Source of the DNA: Myxococcota bacterium
GTDB lineage: Bacteria; Myxococcota_A; UBA796; JAJRTE01
DNA: 32,177 nt
Direction: 5' to 3'
Assembly (NCBI GenBank): GCA_024278455.1
Contig: JAJRTE010000099.1
Location: 1 to 32,177 of the forward strand
Shown here: positions 28,334 to 32,177 of the stretch, one piece after another
Numbering within the stretch: the first letter of the stretch is position 1
How the letters are laid out: each line of letters opens with the position of its first letter
Notes under the pieces: generated by a model
The model's input: the letters and a program-made list of their open reading frames with translations, nothing else
The model's database searches: none
What the model was told of the DNA's origin: nothing
Position numbers and translations under genes: made by a program

Positions 28334-30850
28334 TCAGAACGCTTCGCCAATGGCGAGGTGGATCCCGCAACGACATCCTCCTCCACCCACGATGGCCAGT
28401 CCGGGGGCCAGGGGCACAGGCTCGTGCACCCGGTAGCCGAAATCCAGCCTGACGGGCCCCACCGGTGTTCGGTACCGGAGGCCGACACCGACGGAGAGCA
28501 AAAAGTCGTTGGGGGACGGTGTTGCCCAGGCGCGTAGAACCTGGTCGGACGCCAGGGCGACGTGGCCGGCGTCCCCGAAGGCGACCACGCCCATCTCTCC
28601 AAGTGGGACACGCACTTCGAGGTTGGCCAGGTGGAAGACGGTCCCGCCGGTCGCCACCGAGCACTGATTGTCGCTGTCTGGCACCGGGGAGGGTATTTCG
28701 CAGCCTGCCCCGGTGTAGTAGGTGAGTGCGTTCCAGGGGATACCGCGAACCGTGGATCCGCCCCCCAGCTCGAAGTACAGCACCGGGGGAGCGGATTTCC
28801 CGGAGATCGGCACGATGGCGCCGGTGGAGTAACGGACACCGAGAATGAGCCGGTCCGGCACAATCGGCACGTAGACCCGGAGGTCGGGCACGACCTTGAC
28901 AAAGGCGAAATCTCCGAACAGCCCGGCTTCCTGGAAAACGACGGCTGCGTAAAGGCCTCGCTCTGGTGCCAGGATGTGGTCGCGCCGGTCATAGGAGAAG
29001 GACTGCTGAAGATAGGTGAGAAGCCCCTCGAAACGAATCGTGCCGCTGTCCTCACCCTCGAGGTCGCCCGTGGAGAAGGCAGTCCTGCTGGGCTCATCCG
29101 GGGTGGGCAAGTACTGTTCCATGCCGGTTCCGAACCCGGCGGCCAGGTGCCGGTCGAGCTGCCGGGACGCGGTCAACTCGAGCTTCGGGGACATGTAGCC
29201 GTAGGAGAGGGTCTGCCCGACGCGGAACCGGGCGCTCGCCCCCGCAGTGACCCGCCTTCCCTTGAAGTCCGGCAAGGAGAAGTCGGCGCCCATGTCCAGG
29301 ATGGGGCCGTTTCGTCCTTCGCTGGAGCATCCCTGTTCAGTGCAATCCGCCGTCGTGTATGCGCGGCGGCTCTGGAGGCCCGGGCTGAAACCCCAGCCCG
29401 CGAGTGCGTCCAGCGACAGGCGGATCAGGCGTCCTGAGAAGTAGCGGTTGGCCCAGCTCGTGTGCGCGGCGATCTCCTGCCAGTTGGTCTCCTGCTTGAG
29501 GCCGCCGCCTACGCGGATCTGCTTGAATGCCCTTTCCCCAACCGTCACTTCGACGTCGACCGTTGGCTTGTCGCGCGATGTTTCCGCCGGCAGCACGGTC
29601 ACGGACTGGAACAACTGGAGGTCGTACAACGCCTTCTGGAGTTGGACGATCGTGTCCTGGCGAAAGGGCGACCCGGGCGCGAGGTGGCGTCGAACGCGGA
29701 GCATGACGATCCTCTCGTCCACCTGTTCGAGGCCGGTGATGCGTACCTTGCCGAAGAAGCAAAGCGGGCCGGCATCGACGTGGTAGCGTAACCTCACCGC
29801 ACCCTCCTTGGGCAGCAAGATGATCTCGCTAGAGACCTTGGCCCATGCGTGCGATGCTTGCAAGAGAGCGCGCTGAATGGCGGCTTCGTCGGCCTGTTGG
29901 GCGCGCAAGTCGAAGAAGGCGCCTTCGCGGAGGCGAATCTGCCTGGTGACGAGGGCGCGGAGATAATCGTGTTCCGGGGAGACCCGTGCGTGCCCGGATG
30001 GTTCCCCGCCGCGGGTTTCCACGTCCACACGAACCTCCTTCACCCGGTACCGCGTTCCCTCTTCGACCTGGATGACCAGCGCGACTCGCGACGGTTCCGG
30101 GCGAGCCGTTGGTTTCGACAATTCGGCCGGGTCGAGCGTTCTGCCGGTGCCGGCCTCGAGTTTTCCGGCCCGGGAGGCTTCCCGCGTCGCGGTGGCGTCC
30201 GGCCGTTGGGGAGGGATAGCGGCTTGGGCGCCGGTAGGCCATGCTTCGGTCCCCATGCCGTCACCGGGCGATGACGCCGTCGTCGACCCAGGGGCCGGCT
30301 TCCCGGGGGGAGGAGGCTTTGCCGAATCGGCGATGGACTCCCCGTTGGGAACCAGAGTGGGGGAGGGTGGAAGGTGTTGGGGAGATGTTGGCACCGAGCC
30401 GGCCTGCACGAGGGGCGTATCGACGCCTGGTCCGGGAATGGGGATGTCCAGGGTCGCAGTGGCCTGCCCCGGGGTCGGGCGCTCCTCCCGGAAGAGTGCC
30501 CTGCGGTGTGGAACGATCTGGATCGGGTTGACCACAACGTCGAAGTAGCCGTGGAGACGATAGAAGTTGGCCACCCGAGCCTGGTCGGTCTCTAGTTCCC
30601 CGGTGTCGAGGTAGCGCTTGTCCCAGAACAGGACCTTCGATGTGGCTTCCGAATAGATAGCGCTGATGATTTCGCCGTCGGAAAAGGCTCGGTTGCCTTC
30701 CACGAGAATCTCGGCGACTACGGGGCCCTTGGGGATGGCCGGCAGCTCGGACTTCCGGGCGGTCGCGCAGGCGGCGAAGGTGACGATCGCCAGGAAGGTG
30801 ACGGCAATGGTGTCGCCGGGCGCGAATCGGCCGTGCAAGGAGGGATACAT
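28334..30850 (-). CDS. TamA/BamA-like outer-membrane protein with POTRA domains
   Basis: 838 residues. The N terminus is a signal peptide whose hydrophobic core ends FAAC, a possible lipobox and unusual for a barrel protein. POTRA 1 begins about residue 45 (VVAEILVEGNRAFSDGEI ... RLHGYFDVVV). The hairpin before its last strand is enlarged by roughly 110-125 residues of Pro/Ala/Thr-rich sequence. Two further POTRA-like units follow (RYRVKEVRVDV; CFFGKVRITG). The C-terminal ~390 residues form the D15/surface-antigen 16-strand barrel with GVRYSTGAIVPI, LYFELGGGSTVRGI and GLRYRTPVGPVRLDFGYR, ending in Phe. Length and three POTRAs fit TamA better than BamA. The start has no strong ribosome-binding site. 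Confidence 0.88.
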   Translation of the reverse strand: MYPSLHGRFAPGDTIAVTFLAIVTFAACATARKSELPAIPKGPVVAEILVEGNRAFSDGEIISAIYSEATSKVLFWDKRYLDTGELETDQARVANFYRLHGYFDVVVNPIQIVPHRRALFREERPTPGQATATLDIPIPGPGVDTPLVQAGSVPTSPQHLPPSPTLVPNGESIADSAKPPPPGKPAPGSTTASSPGDGMGTEAWPTGAQAAIPPQRPDATATREASRAGKLEAGTGRTLDPAELSKPTARPEPSRVALVIQVEEGTRYRVKEVRVDVETRGGEPSGHARVSPEHDYLRALVTRQIRLREGAFFDLRAQQADEAAIQRALLQASHAWAKVSSEIILLPKEGAVRLRYHVDAGPLCFFGKVRITGLEQVDERIVMLRVRRHLAPGSPFRQDTIVQLQKALYDLQLFQSVTVLPAETSRDKPTVDVEVTVGERAFKQIRVGGGLKQETNWQEIAAHTSWANRYFSGRLIRLSLDALAGWGFSPGLQSRRAYTTADCTEQGCSSEGRNGPILDMGADFSLPDFKGRRVTAGASARFRVGQTLSYGYMSPKLELTASRQLDRHLAAGFGTGMEQYLPTPDEPSRTAFSTGDLEGEDSGTIRFEGLLTYLQQSFSYDRRDHILAPERGLYAAVVFQEAGLFGDFAFVKVVPDLRVYVPIVPDRLILGVRYSTGAIVPISGKSAPPVLYFELGGGSTVRGIPWNALTYYTGAGCEIPSPVPDSDNQCSVATGGTVFHLANLEVRVPLGEMGVVAFGDAGHVALASDQVLRAWATPSPNDFLLSVGVGLRYRTPVGPVRLDFGYRVHEPVPLAPGLAIVGGGGCRCGIHLAIGEAF

Positions 30851-30884
30851 GCGTCAACCAAACCCCGGCGTGTGCCGCGCGTCC

Positions 30885-31349
30885 CTACAACTGGGTGGAA
30901 AGAAACGTTTCGTAGCCCATCTGCTCGATCTGGGCGTGGTATCGTTCCAGCTCGTCCGCGTGGGCGTCCTCGTCCTTCAGAATCGACAGGAGGAGTGCGC
31001 GGGTGACATTGTCCTGGAGAGCCACGGCCTGCCGGATCGCTTCGTTGTAGGCCACCACCCCTTCCCGTTCGGCCTGGAGATCGTTGGCGATCTGGGCGCG
31101 CACATCCGCGCCGATATGCAGCTTTTTGAGTTCACTGACGATCGGGGTGCCTTCCAGCGAGAGAATTCTACCGATAATCGTCTCCGCGTGCTTCATCTCC
31201 ACGATGGCGCGCCGGCGAACGGCCGCGTGCAGCTTGTCGTATCCCCAGTTTTCACACATCTCGGCATGAACCATGTACTGGTTGATGGCCGTCAGTTCCT
31301 CCGCGAGCAATTGGTTCAACGTGGCGATGAGTTCCGGGCTTCCTTTCAT
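30885..31349 (-). CDS. bfr: Bacterioferritin
   Basis: A 154-residue iron-storage protein. AAAGGAG lies about 7 bp before the ATG at 31349. All ferroxidase ligands appear at the E. coli Bfr positions: E18, E51, H54, E94, E127 and H130, as does the haem ligand M52 in EMKHAE. The family pattern continues with RILSLEGTP and LLSILKDEDAHADEL. It should form a 24-subunit shell that oxidises and stores iron and limits Fenton chemistry. It lies between a PP2C phosphatase gene and the TamA-like gene on the same strand, 34 bp before the latter, so they may share a transcript. I see no associated ferredoxin. Confidence 0.95.
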   Translation of the reverse strand: MKGSPELIATLNQLLAEELTAINQYMVHAEMCENWGYDKLHAAVRRRAIVEMKHAETIIGRILSLEGTPIVSELKKLHIGADVRAQIANDLQAEREGVVAYNEAIRQAVALQDNVTRALLLSILKDEDAHADELERYHAQIEQMGYETFLSTQL

Positions 31350-31383
31350 GGCATGCTCCTTTTCTGGACGTGAGTCGGCTCGG

Positions 31384-31407
31384 CGGCCGGCGCAGTCTAT
31401 CCGGCCG
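31384..31407 (-). terminator. Hairpin between the PP2C and bfr genes
   Basis: CGGCCGG (31384-31390) and CCGGCCG (31401-31407) form a perfect 7-bp inverted repeat with a 10-nt loop, 40 bp after the phosphatase stop. There is no T-run, so it is only a possible terminator. Confidence 0.35.
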
Positions 31408-31446
31408 CGGAAATGGCGTTGGGCCACGAAGGATCTGGCACAGGTC

Positions 31447-32177
31447 TCACTCGAAGTCAAGTATCGTCGTATCTTCTTCACGGATCGGGGTGGGTTCGTC
31501 AGTTCCGGCAAAGGATACAATGACCACCGTGATGTTGTCCGGCCCCCCCCCGGCTCGAGCCATCTCCACCAGCCTCTCGCAGGCTGGACGTGGCGGGTGG
31601 CGGCTCACGACACGGAAGATCTCGCTGTCTGTAACCACGCCATGTAGTCCGTCGCTGCAAAGGAGATAGCGATCACCTGGCTGGATACGGCGCGACATGC
31701 AGTCCGAATCGACGTGCATTTCCTGGCCGACGGACCGGGTAAGCAGGTTTCTGAACTGGCTCGTGGCGGCCTGGGTCTCGGTTATCAGGCCCGCGCGCAT
31801 CTGGTCGGCGACCCAGGTATGGTCTCGAGTCAGCCGCCGAATGCCTTCCGGCCGGACGAGGTAGGCGCGGGAGTCCCCTGCATGGGCAAGGTAGGCCGTG
31901 GCGCCGTCAATACTCAGGACAACGGCCGTCGTACCCATCCCCCGGCACCCTGGGCGGCGGAACGACTCTTCCCGGATCACCTGGCTGGCGCGGTTGATCG
32001 CGTAGCGAAGCCGTTCACAGATGACGTGTTCGTCGCTGAACTGGCTCAGGTCTGCGACGGTCATCTCCGGGTCGTCGTCGCCCGTGAAGCTGTCGTAGAT
32101 GGTTTTGACCGCCATCGAAGAGGCCAACTCGCCGGCAGCGTGTCCGCCCATGCCGTCGGCGACGATGTAGATACCTC
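31447..32177 (-). CDS. PP2C-family Ser/Thr phosphatase (N terminus outside window)
   Basis: About 243 codons are visible; the frame stays open to the window edge, where IVADGMGGH shows the first metal-binding motif. The real start therefore lies beyond 32177. Further family motifs: GMGTTAV, AHAGDSRAYLVR, LTRDHT, LLCSDGLHGVV, and GGPDNITVVIV, supplying the Asp residues of the two-metal centre. This is the short, soluble bacterial PP2C (Stp/PrpC) type that reverses protein-kinase phosphorylation. A kinase gene may lie upstream, but I cannot see it. Confidence 0.93.
   Translation of the reverse strand, partial: GIYIVADGMGGHAAGELASSMAVKTIYDSFTGDDDPEMTVADLSQFSDEHVICERLRYAINRASQVIREESFRRPGCRGMGTTAVVLSIDGATAYLAHAGDSRAYLVRPEGIRRLTRDHTWVADQMRAGLITETQAATSQFRNLLTRSVGQEMHVDSDCMSRRIQPGDRYLLCSDGLHGVVTDSEIFRVVSRHPPRPACERLVEMARAGGGPDNITVVIVSFAGTDEPTPIREEDTTILDFE

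Noticed and set aside
27529..29097. 522-codon minus-strand frame spanning the end of the lipoprotein gene and the TamA-like gene.
   Set aside because: It is in a different frame from the well-supported TamA-like gene and crosses two unrelated loci.

Overview
The window is GC-rich and looks chromosomal, from a Gram-negative bacterium with a lysine/diaminopimelate pathway, a TamA/TamB-type outer-membrane system, bacterioferritin and several large exported proteins. Those proteins carry MopE-type Cys/Asp repeats, thrombospondin type-3 repeats, Thr/Pro or Gly-Asp linkers and a lamin-tail domain. That mix is typical of Myxococcota and other former Deltaproteobacteria. The taxonomic guess is inference only.

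Layout. 1-5.6 kb: a secreted parallel beta-helix protein (+) faces a two-gene minus-strand unit, a ten-repeat MopE-type lipoprotein followed by a small outer-membrane barrel. 5.8-9.2 kb (+): a membrane-anchored metallophosphoesterase, then dapD and dapE, consecutive in function in lysine/peptidoglycan precursor synthesis. 9341-9417: a tRNA-Arg(CCT). 9.4-15.7 kb: a 6.2-kb genomic island in the 3' end of that tRNA, bounded by 41-bp direct repeats. 15.8-22.5 kb (-): tamB, pepP and an FmdB-type zinc-ribbon gene in one direction. 22.7-24.1 kb (-): a solitary DUF4143-type AAA ATPase with three operator-like repeats at its start. 24.3-28.3 kb (+): a roughly 4-kb multidomain lipoprotein gene broken by two in-frame TAA codons. 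28.3-32.2 kb (-): a TamA/BamA-like barrel protein, bacterioferritin and a PP2C phosphatase cut by the window edge.

The island is the most unusual part. It has no recognisable integrase. Its left end holds relics: a short excisionase-like ORF and a small gene with a one-base frameshift. Next come a divergent phage-type switch (Ner-like and CI/XRE-like regulators), a small exported Trp-rich repeat protein, and a block of four exact-period 33-bp tandem repeats. The cargo is a three-gene ABC-3C conflict operon: a nuclease-like first component, a small middle component and a DUF2326-type SMC-like ATPase. A VapC tail fragment follows. Both ends carry a pair of GGATCAC direct repeats exactly 11 bp apart. 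The original tRNA terminator now lies beyond the right end.

The second highlight is the interrupted lipoprotein gene at 24337-28302. One frame runs through two TAA codons, the second stop lies just ahead of the lamin-tail domain, and none of the 14 host genes here ends in TAA. Nonsense-mutated pseudogene is the simplest reading; recoding can be tested.
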